Assembly (NCBI RefSeq): GCF_900101015.1
Contig: NZ_FNFZ01000023.1
Coordinates: 1-64,000, forward strand
DNA: 64,000 nt
Reading direction: 5' to 3'
DNA from: Sarcina sp. DSM 11001
GTDB lineage: Bacteria > Bacillota > Clostridia > Lachnospirales > Lachnospiraceae
The notes beneath the pieces are model-generated. The model ran no database searches. It worked only from the letters and a program-made list of their open reading frames with translations, and was not told where the DNA came from. The position numbers and the translations under genes were made by a program. This document shows, one piece after another, positions 33,548 to 43,166 of this stretch; the stretch's first letter is position 1; every line of letters begins with the position of its first letter.

Positions 33548-34843
33548 ATGTCGACATCAAAGAAACAATTGATCGTAAAACCGGAGTTCAATGATTTTCT
33601 GCAGGCAGTGGATGAGTATACGGAACAGATTCCCGCTGTGATCCGCCAGACCTTTCGCCAGGCACTCCACAATGAATATGAGGGAAATTTCGAAAAGATG
33701 GAGGAACACTGCAGAGACATGATGATAAGTCATCCGGATAATGTGGAAGTTCTCGCTCTTTTGGCGAGAGCCCAGCTGGCGCAGCGGAAGTATAAAGAGG
33801 CAGAAGAGACTCTGCGGGAAGTTCTGGAAAAAGACCCGGCGCTGAATTTTGAGCGTATAGAGCACGGTATTACTTTCCATGCGCTCGGCAAGTATCATGA
33901 AGCGCTCGGGGAACTGCTGAAAGCGGATCCGAATGAGGACTACCATCCCTTCTACTATTCCACTCTCGGCAACTGCTATGAGAATACCGGCAACCGGAGA
34001 AAAGCCAGAAATGCTTACCGGATAGAGATCACACGGTGGGAGGAGACCGGGGAGATGGCATCCCCGGAGAATCTGGACGGCTGCTTCTGCAACCTGATCT
34101 ATCTGGACGCCGCCCTCTCCCTCCCGGAGCTGTCAGCTGATCTTGACCTCTACAGAAAATTTCTGAGAGAAACAGAGATGACACAGACAATGAAGGGTCA
34201 CCTCGCGAACAACATCGCTTACTGGAGTGCGCTTCTGACTTTGCCGGCCTTCCGTGATCCCTTTGTAAAGTTCGTAAGGGATGTGGAGCAGGAGGGGTAT
34301 CTGCTGGACAGTCCGGGATACAGCATTATTGCCAGTGCCTACCGCGCGGCGGAGTCTTACCGATACCACGAGGACCGGAATATAGATGCTTTCATGGAGT
34401 CATTTCTGTCAGCGGAAGCCGGGGATCAGAATGGAAACGGGAGCGGCAGCGAATCCGGACGGGCAGTACAGCTGGCGCACGAGTGGTATATGTCCCGGTG
34501 CGTCGATGAATACGCGCAGATGCTTCTGTATGCCGCAGAACAGTACCCCTATTCCTACGCCCGTTCAGTGACCTTCCTTGAACAGCTGCAGATCCTCGGC
34601 CCTGAGAAAATGAGAGAGAACATCCTCGACCGCTTCGAAGAGGAAAAACTCATAAAAGCCGGAAGAGATGAGATCACCGTAGAACTGGATCTGGCCTATA
34701 AGAAGGTGCGCGCTGCCAAAAAACAGCCTGTCTATGTTGCGGAAGGCGGGATAACCTACAAAAGAAGCGGTAAAAAGATCATGCCCAACGATCCGTGCCC
34801 GTGCGGCTCGGGAAAAAAATACAAGAAGTGCCATGGCAGGTGA
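33548..34843 (+). CDS. TPR-repeat protein with C-terminal SEC-C motif
   Basis: A 431-residue cytoplasmic protein. Residues about 50-170 hold tetratricopeptide-like helices ('EVLALLARAQLAQRKYKEAEETLREVLEKDPALNFERIEHGITFHALGKYHEALGELLKADPNEDYHPFYYSTLGNCYENTGNRRKARNAYR'). The last 20 residues are a zinc-binding SEC-C motif (PNDPCPCGSGKKYKKCHGR). SEC-C ends occur on SecA and on many proteins that touch ribosomes or nucleic acids. Start at 33548 follows GAGAGGGG. The domain pair suggests an adaptor; no partner is evident nearby. Confidence 0.85.
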   Translation: MSTSKKQLIVKPEFNDFLQAVDEYTEQIPAVIRQTFRQALHNEYEGNFEKMEEHCRDMMISHPDNVEVLALLARAQLAQRKYKEAEETLREVLEKDPALNFERIEHGITFHALGKYHEALGELLKADPNEDYHPFYYSTLGNCYENTGNRRKARNAYRIEITRWEETGEMASPENLDGCFCNLIYLDAALSLPELSADLDLYRKFLRETEMTQTMKGHLANNIAYWSALLTLPAFRDPFVKFVRDVEQEGYLLDSPGYSIIASAYRAAESYRYHEDRNIDAFMESFLSAEAGDQNGNGSGSESGRAVQLAHEWYMSRCVDEYAQMLLYAAEQYPYSYARSVTFLEQLQILGPEKMRENILDRFEEEKLIKAGRDEITVELDLAYKKVRAAKKQPVYVAEGGITYKRSGKKIMPNDPCPCGSGKKYKKCHGR

Positions 34844-34858
34844 TCGGCAGCTTTTTGT

Positions 34859-34892
34859 TCTTCATCGCGCAAGACTCGCGGGCGAGTCTTGA
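34859..34892. repeat. Family C repeat, copy 3 (short)
   Basis: TTCTTCATCGCGC joined directly to AAGACTCGCGGGCGAGTCTT, a compact version of the longer copies. It lies just after the TPR/SEC-C gene. Confidence 0.8.
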
Positions 34893-34982
34893 ATCTGGTG
34901 TATAAGGATCAGATTCTTCAGGCAGTTTTTGCTGTTTTGCAGTTTTATCCGCTGTTATCTGATAGTCCCGGAGGGTGTGTAA

Positions 34983-37900
34983 ATGAAACAAATAACAGGT
35001 AGAATGAAACAAATAACATTTAGTTTTGTACTTGTTGCCGTATTATCGCTTTCAAATATAACACAGATGACTTTTGCCGCATCATCTGAAAATCAGGTGA
35101 TGTACGATTTTCAAGACCCGGGTGCGGAGGCAGCTGCAGGAGAAACAGCCGATGAAGAGCTGGCCGATGAAGAGTTTTTTGCGGGGGAAGCGGTTGACGA
35201 AGAGCTGACTGATGAAGATGCTTTTGCAGGAGAAGCGGTTGACGAAGAGCTGACCGATGAAGAAGCTTTTGCAGGGGAAGCGGTTGACGAAGATCTGGCC
35301 GATGAAGAAGCTTTTGCAGGGGAAGCGGTTGACGAAGAGCTGACCGATGAAGAAGCAGCTGCAGGAGAAATGCCTGATGAGGAAGTGACCGGTGAAGGAA
35401 CGACAGGCGGGGAAGCTGCTTATATAGACGTGACTGGAGAGGAAGCTGCTGTTGCTGAAGCGGCAGACAGTGACAGCGGTGCAGAGGATGAAGATGACAG
35501 ACAGCTGCCGGATAATGGTATTCCTGTAGTTGTTATTGAAATTGACGAGTCAGACGGTCACACGATAGACGATATGAATTCCAGCAGTGATCACAGTGTG
35601 GATTGCTATGGAACGATGCAGATTATTGTTCCTGGCGGATTCATGTACTGCGATATGGCAAAAGCTCCTTCAAGCCTTCGGCCTGTTCAGCTCGAATATA
35701 TCCGAGGCCGCGGCAACTCAACATGGACCTTTGAAAAGAAGCCGTATAAGATCAAGTTGAGCAAAAAAGTAAATATATTAGAACTGGGCAAAAACAAGCA
35801 TTGGGTGCTGCTTGCAAATACCCTTGATCCGACTGGTTTCAAGAACCGGTTTACCGGAGTCCTGGGAGATGCGCTGGGATTCGAGTTTACCCCCAATGGT
35901 TTACCGGTCGACGTCGTTATGGTGGCCAAAAGGGACGGAGAAGAATACGCCCGGATCAATCTGGGCAATTACCTGCTTGCCGAACAGGTCAGAGTCGACG
36001 ACAACCGATTAGAGATCAGGGAGCTTTCTGCTGATGACACTGCTCCGGAGGACATTACCGGCGGCTATCTGATCCATTTCGGGTCTCAGGTCGCGGAAGA
36101 TGACCCTGATAAGTTTTATACGGATCGTGGGATTAATCTGGCAAACGACATTCCGACTTTCAATCCTGATGATTCTGACTACACGAACGAGGCGCAGAAA
36201 GAATATATACGCGATTACATTCAGAAAATGGAAAACGCGCTTTTCGGAGAAGGCGTTGATGACGGGGATCCCTTTGCTGATCAAGACGGGATCAGATACA
36301 ACGAGTATATGGATATGGAGTCGGCAGCCCTTTTCTGGCTGATCCAGGAAGTATCCAATAACACGGATAAGTATACAACCGGAAGCAATTATTTTTATAA
36401 GACGGAAGATAAGTTCGACGATTCCGGCAATTTATCAGAAACCGGCAGGATCTTCTGGGGACCGCTCTGGGATATGGATCAGGGCTGGAGCATTCCTGGA
36501 ATGCCGGATATGAATATTGAGGGATTTCATTTAATAAATGAATGGCTGACTGCCATGGTATACGATGACAATGAGGAGGGATTTCGTGAAACGGCAAAAA
36601 GACTGTGGCCGGCTGTCCGCGATGAGATCCTTACGTTATTGGAGGAAAGAGGCCTGGTCGATAAGTATTTTGCGGAAACAGAACTCTCCTGTGTGAGAGA
36701 TTATGAGATCTGGGGAGATAGGATCCCCGGCTATCGTGAGGGAGGAGACTTCTCAGAAAACAAAGAAAACTTTAAATCGTGGACCAGGGCAAGGATAGAA
36801 TGGATGGATGCCCATATCCTCGGAGAGGGAGGTGACGAGTATCCGAACATTGACAATGCAGCCTGCAGGGTCACCTACATTGCAGATGAACGGATCATCC
36901 GCCGTGAGTACTATCAAAAAGGCGGGTTTTGCAAATTGTACTCGCCCGATGGCGACAACGAGGACGTCTTTATACCGCAAAAAGAGGGATATGTCTTCCT
37001 TGGCTGGGAGGGAGAAGATGGATGCATCCTGACTTCAGGGGAGGACATCGAAACGGACAGGACTTTCTATGCTGCCTTTGTCAAAGAAGGTGAAACGATA
37101 AAGGCCGAAAAAATCCTGTTTCGTTCAGAGGCAGAAGGGTGCTCCCTTGATCGGGAATTTTTCACAAGTCATTATACGATCCTGCCTTATGACGCCCAGG
37201 ATAAAGAGGTGGTCTGGACATCCTCCGACCCGGACATAGCTGCAGTGGATGAGAATGGAAAAGTGGAACTGCTGGGAACAGGTACAGTTATGATCACTGC
37301 GACACTCAGCTCAGGAGCAGCCGGTTCTTATCAGCTGACAATTTTTGATGAACCTCAGCCGGAACCGGAAAGCCTGGAGCCCGATTCGGACCAGATCCTA
37401 CTTAAACCCGGCGAATACGGACATGTTGATTACCGCATACTTCCGGGATATCCATCGGCGTACGAGGTTTCCTTCCGCCCGGAAGACAGCAGTATAGCGA
37501 CAGTCGACGGTAACGGAGTTGTCACTGCCCTCCAGCCTGGAAGCACAAGGATCATCATAGAAGCAAAATACTATGATACAGATGATAATGAGCGCAGCAT
37601 CGAAGGATCCTATATTGTTACAGTGACAGACACGAACACAAACACTGAAGAAGCCACGATCACTTACATACTGGCCGGCGGCTCTTATGACGGCAGCACA
37701 GCGGATATTGTGGAGACCCATAACATCGGAGACATAATTTCGATCCGCGAAGCTCCTTCGAGGGAAGGGTATACCTTCAGCTACTGGATGGGGTCAGAGT
37801 ATTATCCGGGCGACTCCTACAAAGTCAGCGGCGACCACACATTCACGGCAGTCTGGACGAAAAATGAAGAAGGCGGCGATGGGGACGGCACCCCTGCCGA

Positions 37901-38405
37901 CGAGGGTGGTACCCCCGCTGACGAGGGCGACACCCCTGCCGAGGAGAACGACACCCCTGGTGACGAAGGAGGCGACAAAAGCGACGAGCCTGAAGACAAA
38001 CCTGTGAGCGGCGACGACGGGGATGACACCCCCGCTGACGAGGGCGATACCCCTGCTGACGAAGGAGGCGGCAAAAGCGGCGAGCCTGAAGACAAACCTG
38101 TGAGCGGCGACGACGGGGATGACATGCACACCCCTGCTGACGGGGACGACACCCCTGCCGACGAGGACGACAGTAAGAATACCTCCGACAAAAACCATGA
38201 CTCGTCCCAGACAAGCCAGGTTTCATCCACAAAAACCATTGTCAAAAGCAAAACCATTGTCAAAAGTAATAAGTCTTCCAAATCACCATCGACCGGCGAT
38301 GAAAGCGAAGCTGTGGAATGGCTTGCGTTGATGCTGATTGCAGGCGCAGGAGCATTGTTCATCGCACTATCGGGACGAAAGCATAGAAGCAAGAGCGGTG
38401 ATTAA
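34983..38405 (+). CDS. CotH-kinase-like surface protein with sortase-type anchor
   Basis: A 1140-residue exported protein. Order: signal peptide (to about 33); 15-residue acidic repeats (EAVDEELTDEEAFAG, about four units, 55-135); a CotH kinase-like domain (about 180-610) with 'YIRGRGNSTWTFEKKPYKIKL', 'HWVLLANTLDPTGFKNRF', 'GNYLLAEQVRVDDNRLEI' and 'WGPLWDMDQGW'; an InlB/Flg_new repeat (about 625-700); two Big_2-like domains (about 705-890); a second Flg_new repeat; a DTPADEG low-complexity stalk; then SPSTGDE, a hydrophobic helix and a basic tail. The end is a sortase signal of SPxTG type. CotH proteins phosphorylate spore-coat or surface proteins in known cases. No sortase gene is in the window. 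Confidence 0.9.
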   Translation: MKQITGRMKQITFSFVLVAVLSLSNITQMTFAASSENQVMYDFQDPGAEAAAGETADEELADEEFFAGEAVDEELTDEDAFAGEAVDEELTDEEAFAGEAVDEDLADEEAFAGEAVDEELTDEEAAAGEMPDEEVTGEGTTGGEAAYIDVTGEEAAVAEAADSDSGAEDEDDRQLPDNGIPVVVIEIDESDGHTIDDMNSSSDHSVDCYGTMQIIVPGGFMYCDMAKAPSSLRPVQLEYIRGRGNSTWTFEKKPYKIKLSKKVNILELGKNKHWVLLANTLDPTGFKNRFTGVLGDALGFEFTPNGLPVDVVMVAKRDGEEYARINLGNYLLAEQVRVDDNRLEIRELSADDTAPEDITGGYLIHFGSQVAEDDPDKFYTDRGINLANDIPTFNPDDSDYTNEAQKEYIRDYIQKMENALFGEGVDDGDPFADQDGIRYNEYMDMESAALFWLIQEVSNNTDKYTTGSNYFYKTEDKFDDSGNLSETGRIFWGPLWDMDQGWSIPGMPDMNIEGFHLINEWLTAMVYDDNEEGFRETAKRLWPAVRDEILTLLEERGLVDKYFAETELSCVRDYEIWGDRIPGYREGGDFSENKENFKSWTRARIEWMDAHILGEGGDEYPNIDNAACRVTYIADERIIRREYYQKGGFCKLYSPDGDNEDVFIPQKEGYVFLGWEGEDGCILTSGEDIETDRTFYAAFVKEGETIKAEKILFRSEAEGCSLDREFFTSHYTILPYDAQDKEVVWTSSDPDIAAVDENGKVELLGTGTVMITATLSSGAAGSYQLTIFDEPQPEPESLEPDSDQILLKPGEYGHVDYRILPGYPSAYEVSFRPEDSSIATVDGNGVVTALQPGSTRIIIEAKYYDTDDNERSIEGSYIVTVTDTNTNTEEATITYILAGGSYDGSTADIVETHNIGDIISIREAPSREGYTFSYWMGSEYYPGDSYKVSGDHTFTAVWTKNEEGGDGDGTPADEGGTPADEGDTPAEENDTPGDEGGDKSDEPEDKPVSGDDGDDTPADEGDTPADEGGGKSGEPEDKPVSGDDGDDMHTPADGDDTPADEDDSKNTSDKNHDSSQTSQVSSTKTIVKSKTIVKSNKSSKSPSTGDESEAVEWLALMLIAGAGALFIALSGRKHRSKSGD

Positions 38406-38422
38406 TGGGGAAACAAGGGAAA

Positions 38423-38631
38423 CAAGGGACGGTCCTTTTGTATCTGTCCCCCTGTTTTACCTTGTTGATTTTTTGAATTGTTGGGAGAGGAGTGATCTAA
38501 CATTACCCCGGAGGTAGAAATACCTGCCGGGGTAATTTCTCACACATCAGAGGAGGAGACAAGGGACGGTCATCATATAACTTAATTAAAGAAAACATGG
38601 GGACGGATACAAAAGGACCGTCCCCATGTTT
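38423..38631. repeat. Family B REP-like repeats, copies 3 and 4, around a hairpin
   Basis: AAGGGACGGTCCTTTTGTAT...CTGTCCCCCTG (38423-38453), a separate hairpin ATTACCCCGG...CCGGGGTAAT (38502-38537), and an inverted, partly deleted copy ending GGACGGATACAAAAGGACCG (38559-38631). Lies between the CotH gene and clpX. Confidence 0.8.
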
Positions 38632-38833
38632 TTATTTTTACCCATGTTTTTATACCAGAGGTAGATAGCATTTCCGCCGGGCGGGTGTTATGTTTCTTAT
38701 GTAGGAAATGAAATTTTCAGAAATTATCGAAATCTGCCGGTCAGAGGCCGGAATGTCCGGAAATTATCGAGATCGGCCATTTAGAGGCGATCGGGCAGGC
38801 CTGCCGACAGATGTAGATAGAAAGGAGGCGGAA

Positions 38834-40084
38834 ATGGGAGATAAGGACCAGAAATGTCTGTTTTGCGGAAAACCAAAGTCGGCGACAAATAAAAGATTCA
38901 TTGGAGGCGGCGGCGCTATCATCTGCGAGGACTGCATCAAGGCATCCAATGATATTCTGATCCGCCTCAGGAAGTCGGATGAGGAGAAAAAGCGGGGCAG
39001 CTTTCTTAAAGAAGAAGATAAGAAAAAGCCGCGTGAGATCGTAGAATTCCTGAATCAATATGTGGTCGGGCAGGACAGAGCCAAAAGATCCATCGCAGTG
39101 GCTGTTTACAACCACTACAAAAGGATCCTGGGCAAGGGTGATCCAAATGTTGATATTGAGAAGAGCAATATCCTGATGATTGGCCCCACCGGTTCCGGCA
39201 AGACCTACATCGCGCGGTCGCTGGCAAAGATTCTGGGTGTTCCTTTCGCAATTGCTGACGCCACGACACTGACAGAAGCCGGTTATGTCGGTGAAGATGT
39301 CGAAAATGTGCTTCTGAAGCTGATCAATGCGGCAGACAATGACATCAAGCGGGCTGAAAAAGGTATTGTCTACATTGATGAGATTGACAAAATTGCCAGA
39401 AAAGGAGAAAACACATCCATCACAAGGGATGTATCCGGCGAAGGTGTGCAGCATGCCCTGCTAAAGATCCTTGAGGGTACTGTGGCTTCGGTCCCTCCTC
39501 AGGGAGGACGTAAGCACCCGCAGCAGGAAATGCTGAAGATTGATACGAGCAACATTCTCTTCATCTGCGGCGGTGCGTTTGCAGGTATTGAAAAGGTCCT
39601 CGCAAAGGAAACGAAAAAAAATGCAATCGGATTCGGTGCCGCATTTGAGGAGAAAAGGGAGATGACCCTTTCGGAGCAGCTCAGAGGTCTCACACCTCAG
39701 GACCTCATGAAATTCGGTCTGACACCGGAATTTGTCGGCAGACTTCCCGTCTTCGTTGCCCTCGATGAGCTGGACGAAGAAGCAATGGTAAGGATCCTGA
39801 CTGAACCCAGGAACTCACTGGTGAAACAGTACCAGAAGCTCCTGGAGATCGACGGTGTCGAACTCGAATTTGAACCGGAGGCACTCAGGGAGATCGCGCA
39901 GACCGCTATGCGTAAGAATACGGGCGCGAGAGGCCTGAGAGCGATCATGGAAAACGTGATGGAGGACATCATGTTCGACATGCCGGATGAAGAAAACGTC
40001 AAAAAATGTATCGTAACAAAAGCGGCTGTTCTCGGGGAGGAAAAGCCTGTGCTCGTGCGAGGTAAACAGGACATATCTGCCTGA
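38834..40084 (+). CDS. clpX: ATP-dependent Clp protease ATP-binding subunit ClpX
   Basis: A 416-residue AAA+ unfoldase. The N-terminal zinc domain has C8, C11, C31 and C34. Walker A is 'GPTGSGKT', Walker B '[11 protein letters not shown]', the pore loop 'GYVGED' and sensor 2 region '[11 protein letters not shown]'. Length is normal. The ATG at 38834 follows AAAGGAGG; upstream codons in frame lack a ribosome site. ClpX feeds substrates to ClpP, but clpP is not adjacent and no tig or lon is here, which is unusual for this gene. Confidence 0.97.
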   Translation: MGDKDQKCLFCGKPKSATNKRFIGGGGAIICEDCIKASNDILIRLRKSDEEKKRGSFLKEEDKKKPREIVEFLNQYVVGQDRAKRSIAVAVYNHYKRILGKGDPNVDIEKSNILMIGPTGSGKTYIARSLAKILGVPFAIADATTLTEAGYVGEDVENVLLKLINAADNDIKRAEKGIVYIDEIDKIARKGENTSITRDVSGEGVQHALLKILEGTVASVPPQGGRKHPQQEMLKIDTSNILFICGGAFAGIEKVLAKETKKNAIGFGAAFEEKREMTLSEQLRGLTPQDLMKFGLTPEFVGRLPVFVALDELDEEAMVRILTEPRNSLVKQYQKLLEIDGVELEFEPEALREIAQTAMRKNTGARGLRAIMENVMEDIMFDMPDEENVKKCIVTKAAVLGEEKPVLVRGKQDISA

Positions 40085-40160
40085 GACAGGCGGCAGATCA
40101 GACAGGCGGGGAAGGGAGACATCGCTTTCCTGCCGTACTAAAAAAACACTAAAGAAACTG

Positions 40161-40213
40161 AAGGCGGCCGCTGGCAGCTGTTCCCTCCCGGGAGCTGCAC
40201 GGGCCGCCTTTTT
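40161..40213 (+). terminator. clpX terminator
   Basis: AAGGCGGCC pairs with GGCCGCCTT, with inner GCAGCTGTTCCC / GGGAGCTGC, followed by five T. Confidence 0.85.
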
Positions 40214-40493
40214 ACTGTTTTAAAATTGTCACTTCGTACGATTTCGGATATATTATGGGTATGGACTGCACACGGGTAGCCGTCGCTGGCAGTTTTTATG
40301 ATTTCCTTTGGGATTATCGACATGGACTGTGCCCGGGCAGCCATCGCCCGGACTAAGGAATATACCCTGGTCCAATGATATATATGGATAACAGGGCCGG
40401 TTCAAAAAACGATTAATAAAAGTAATTAATCAAATAAATCAAGAGAGCAGACTTATGGAATAAACTTATGAAACAAAAGGAAGAAGACAGTTT
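40214..40493. other. Gap with a 30-bp-class direct repeat
   Basis: ATGGACTGCACACGGGTAGC and ATGGACTGTGCCCGGGCAGC (starting near 40260 and 40322) each continue into CGTCGC or CATCGC, giving two diverged direct copies about 62 bases apart. No gene is visible. Confidence 0.5.
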
Positions 40494-41216
40494 ATGAAAA
40501 AGCAGTACGCAGCCGGGGCCGACAGCGGGTCCTCGTGTGAGAAAATGATCGTGACAGGTCCTGAACAGGAAGCCCTGCGGCAGGATCTGGGACCGAAAGT
40601 CGATACCGTGATATTTGATATCGGAGGTGTTCTGGTAGAGCTGGGACGGTTTCGCTTTCTGGAGAAAAAAGGATTTACCGGGGAGCTGGCACAGCGGGTT
40701 ATGCAGGCTACAATGCGTTCAGAGGACTGGGTACAGCTGGATCTGAATATCCTTTCAGAAGATCAGATCCTCCGCAGCTTTATCAGGAATGACCCGGAAA
40801 TCGAAAAAGAGATCCGGCATATGTTTGAGAATGTCCGTGGAATTGTCGAACCCAGGGAAGAGAGTCTTCCGTGGCTTCGCCATGTGAAATCTCTCGGCAG
40901 GAAAGTTCTGTACCTCTCCAACTATTCCCCCAAAATCATGCGTGAATGTACAGATGCGCTTTATTTCCTGCCGGAGATGGACGGGGGTCTCTTTTCCTGC
41001 GATGTCCATCTCGCAAAACCCGATCCCGCATTTTACCGGATGCTGATCGACACTTATCATCTTGATCCTGCCCGCTGTGTATTTATTGATGACCTTGAGT
41101 CAAATCTCGTGCCGGCCAGGAAGATCGGCATGAAAACAATTCGATTTGAAGCATTGAAACAGGCGCAGGAAGAACTGGACCGCTTGTTGTCGTTTTTTCC
41201 TCCGGTTCAGAGTTGA
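40494..41216 (+). CDS. HAD-superfamily hydrolase (HAD-IA)
   Basis: A 240-residue phosphatase-like protein. Motif I 'DTVIFDIGGVLVELG', a small helical cap, motif II 'KVLYLSNYS', the lysine in 'DVHLAKPDPAFY' and motif IV 'CVFIDDLESNLVPARKIGM' are all present. The pattern fits the YihX/epoxide-hydrolase-N-like HAD-IA group, sugar-phosphate phosphatases. About 35 extra residues precede motif I, so the true start may lie later; the 40494 ATG has a GGAAGAAG site. Substrate unknown. Confidence 0.88.
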   Translation: MKKQYAAGADSGSSCEKMIVTGPEQEALRQDLGPKVDTVIFDIGGVLVELGRFRFLEKKGFTGELAQRVMQATMRSEDWVQLDLNILSEDQILRSFIRNDPEIEKEIRHMFENVRGIVEPREESLPWLRHVKSLGRKVLYLSNYSPKIMRECTDALYFLPEMDGGLFSCDVHLAKPDPAFYRMLIDTYHLDPARCVFIDDLESNLVPARKIGMKTIRFEALKQAQEELDRLLSFFPPVQS

Positions 41217-41307
41217 CCGGTTTCCCGGATAGTACAGATATGCCGGCATATCCAGGCTGTTGATGTTCAGCTCTTTTGTGAAGTCTTAATTAAAGGAAAG
41301 GAATAAG

Positions 41308-41775
41308 ATGGAAGAAAACAGACAAAGGCCATCCGGTTCCAAACCCTTCCGGGATTCGAGGCTTGTTTCGCGGAGGCCGGTGCGGTTTTTCCTAACTGCT
41401 GCCGCGAGCGCTGTTGTGGACTGGACACTGTTTCTTTTACTGATCAGGATATTTGGCAGTTCCGCCTGGGCAGCGTACAGATTGGCGGTGGCAGAAGACG
41501 CAGCCGCCGCGTCGGCTCTTTCCAGGGTGGGCTCAGGGATATTGAATTTTACACTCAACCGGAAATGGAGCTTTCAGAGCACAGGACGCGTCGGGATTGA
41601 AGCCGTCCGCTATCTTGTTCTGTTCAGCGCAAATCTTCTCTGTAATGCCAGTGCTGTTGCGTGGCTGACGCTGGCAGGTGTCCCCGCGGCACTCGGAAAA
41701 TTTATGGTGGATGTCATTCTTTTCTTTATCAATTACCAGGTGCAGAAGCGATGGGTTTTCAGGAGAAGAGAATAA
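41308..41775 (+). CDS. GtrA-family membrane protein
   Basis: A 155-residue protein with four transmembrane helices in the GtrA pattern: 'VRFFLTAAASAVVDWTLFLLLI', 'SRVGSGILNFTLNRKWSFQS' (the conserved FxxNRxWxF), 'VRYLVLFSANLLCNASAVAWLTL' and 'KFMVDVILFFINYQVQKRWVF'. GtrA proteins are thought to flip lipid-linked sugars for wall or teichoic acid glycosylation. No partner glycosyltransferase is adjacent. The ATG follows AAAGGAAAGG. Confidence 0.9.
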   Translation: MEENRQRPSGSKPFRDSRLVSRRPVRFFLTAAASAVVDWTLFLLLIRIFGSSAWAAYRLAVAEDAAAASALSRVGSGILNFTLNRKWSFQSTGRVGIEAVRYLVLFSANLLCNASAVAWLTLAGVPAALGKFMVDVILFFINYQVQKRWVFRRRE

Positions 41776-41913
41776 ATTCAGGAGAACTGAATTAAATTAA
41801 GAGAAGCGAATAATCAGGAGAAGCAGATAATTATCCAAAAGCGATAAATCATCACGATGCCTTCTACAGGAGGCCGTTGATTTACGAACTGATTCGATAA
41901 TGGAGGAGCAAAA

Positions 41914-42927
41914 ATGGCGGAGAAAAAACCTGTGATTGCAGTACCGACCGGTGATCCCGCCGGCGTAGGACCCGAGATCGTGGCAAAGGCGTGTGCCCGG
42001 GAAAAAGTCAGTGATGCAGCAGATGTGATCGCCATAGGCGACCGTCAGGTCATGGAAAAAGCGATCCGCATTGTGGGCGCGGACCTCAGGATCAATGTCG
42101 TTGAAAAACCTGCGGACGGCGATTATCGCCCCGGCATCCTGAACCTGATCGACCTCGACAACATCGACCAGTCTCAGTTCTCCTACGGCGTTGTACAGGC
42201 TATGTGCGGGAAGGCGGCTTTTGACTACATCAAGAAGAGTATCGAGCTTGCCATGAACGGCGAGGCGGATGCCGTCGCCACAACCCCGATCAACAAGGAA
42301 GCTCTCCACGCTGCGGAAGTCCCCTTCATCGGCCACACCGAGATCTTCGGTGCCTTGACCAATACACCTGATCCGCTGACCATGTTCGAGACGAACGGTC
42401 TGCGTGTCTTTTTCCTGACCCGACACAAATCTCTGCGGGCTATGCTTGATGACATCACAAAAGACAACATCAAAACCTGCGTCAGGGAGAGCCTTGCAGC
42501 CCTCAGGCGCCTGGGCGTCACAGAGGGGACCATGGCTGTTGCCGGCCTCAACCCTCATTGCGGAGAGCACGGCCTCTTCGGCTGGGAGGAGGTCAACGAG
42601 ATCACACCTGCTGTAGAAGAACTCAAGGCGGAAGGCTTTCCCGTGACAGGTCCCATAGGCGCGGACTCTGTCTTCCATCAGGCAGCCCTGGGCCGCTATA
42701 ACAGCGTCCTGTCTCTGTATCATGACCAGGGCCACATCGCGACCAAGACCCTCGACTTTGACCGCACCATCTCTATTACCAACGGCATGCCCATCCTCCG
42801 CACCTCTGTGGACCATGGCACAGCCTTCGATATCGCCGGCAAGGGTACTGTCAGCGAGATCAGCATGGCGGAGGCTGTCCTGCTCGCTGCCAAATACGCG
42901 CCCTTCTTTAAAAGCGCTCAGTTGTGA
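41914..42927 (+). CDS. pdxA: PdxA-family 4-phospho-hydroxyacid dehydrogenase
   Basis: A 337-residue enzyme of the PdxA family with 'IAVPTGDPAGVGPEIVAKA', 'VATTPINKEALHAAEVPFIGHTEIFG' (metal His), 'LSLYHDQGHIATKTL' (metal His) and 'ISITNGMPILRTSVDHGTAFDIAGKG'. Classical PdxA oxidises 4-phosphohydroxythreonine in vitamin B6 synthesis; the PdxA2 branch acts on 4-phospho-D-threonate or erythronate in sugar-acid use. No pdxJ, and no DUF1537 kinase typical of the PdxA2 route, is nearby, so the role is open. ATGGAGGAG gives a good ribosome site. Confidence 0.92.
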   Translation: MAEKKPVIAVPTGDPAGVGPEIVAKACAREKVSDAADVIAIGDRQVMEKAIRIVGADLRINVVEKPADGDYRPGILNLIDLDNIDQSQFSYGVVQAMCGKAAFDYIKKSIELAMNGEADAVATTPINKEALHAAEVPFIGHTEIFGALTNTPDPLTMFETNGLRVFFLTRHKSLRAMLDDITKDNIKTCVRESLAALRRLGVTEGTMAVAGLNPHCGEHGLFGWEEVNEITPAVEELKAEGFPVTGPIGADSVFHQAALGRYNSVLSLYHDQGHIATKTLDFDRTISITNGMPILRTSVDHGTAFDIAGKGTVSEISMAEAVLLAAKYAPFFKSAQL

Positions 42928-43068
42928 TCGGAATCCCTGGGCAGGTCTCCGGATCTTCACCCGTACCCAGCCAGGGGCCGCTTCTTCGTCCCTGTATTCT
43001 GATAAATCAAGGACTTTCTTCTTAAAATCTAAAAAAAAGAGACGAAGAACCGTCCCTTATCTCTTTTC

Positions 43069-43100
43069 AGGAGCTGTGTTTGAGACACAGCTCCTTTTTT
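43069..43100 (+). terminator. pdxA-side terminator
   Basis: AGGAGCTGTGT (43069-43079) pairs with ACACAGCTCCT (43085-43095), followed by five T. A Family B fragment (GAACCGTCCC) lies just before it, and degenerate TTTAGAAGAGTGTATTT-like repeats follow to 43165. Confidence 0.85.
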
Positions 43101-43166
43101 AGAAGAATGTGTTTGTTTAGAAGAGTGTATTTTTTTAGATTAGTATATTTGTTTAGATCAGTATAT

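Noticed and set aside
41797-42960. A 387-codon minus-strand frame
   Set aside because: Antisense to pdxA, which has clear motifs and a good ribosome site.
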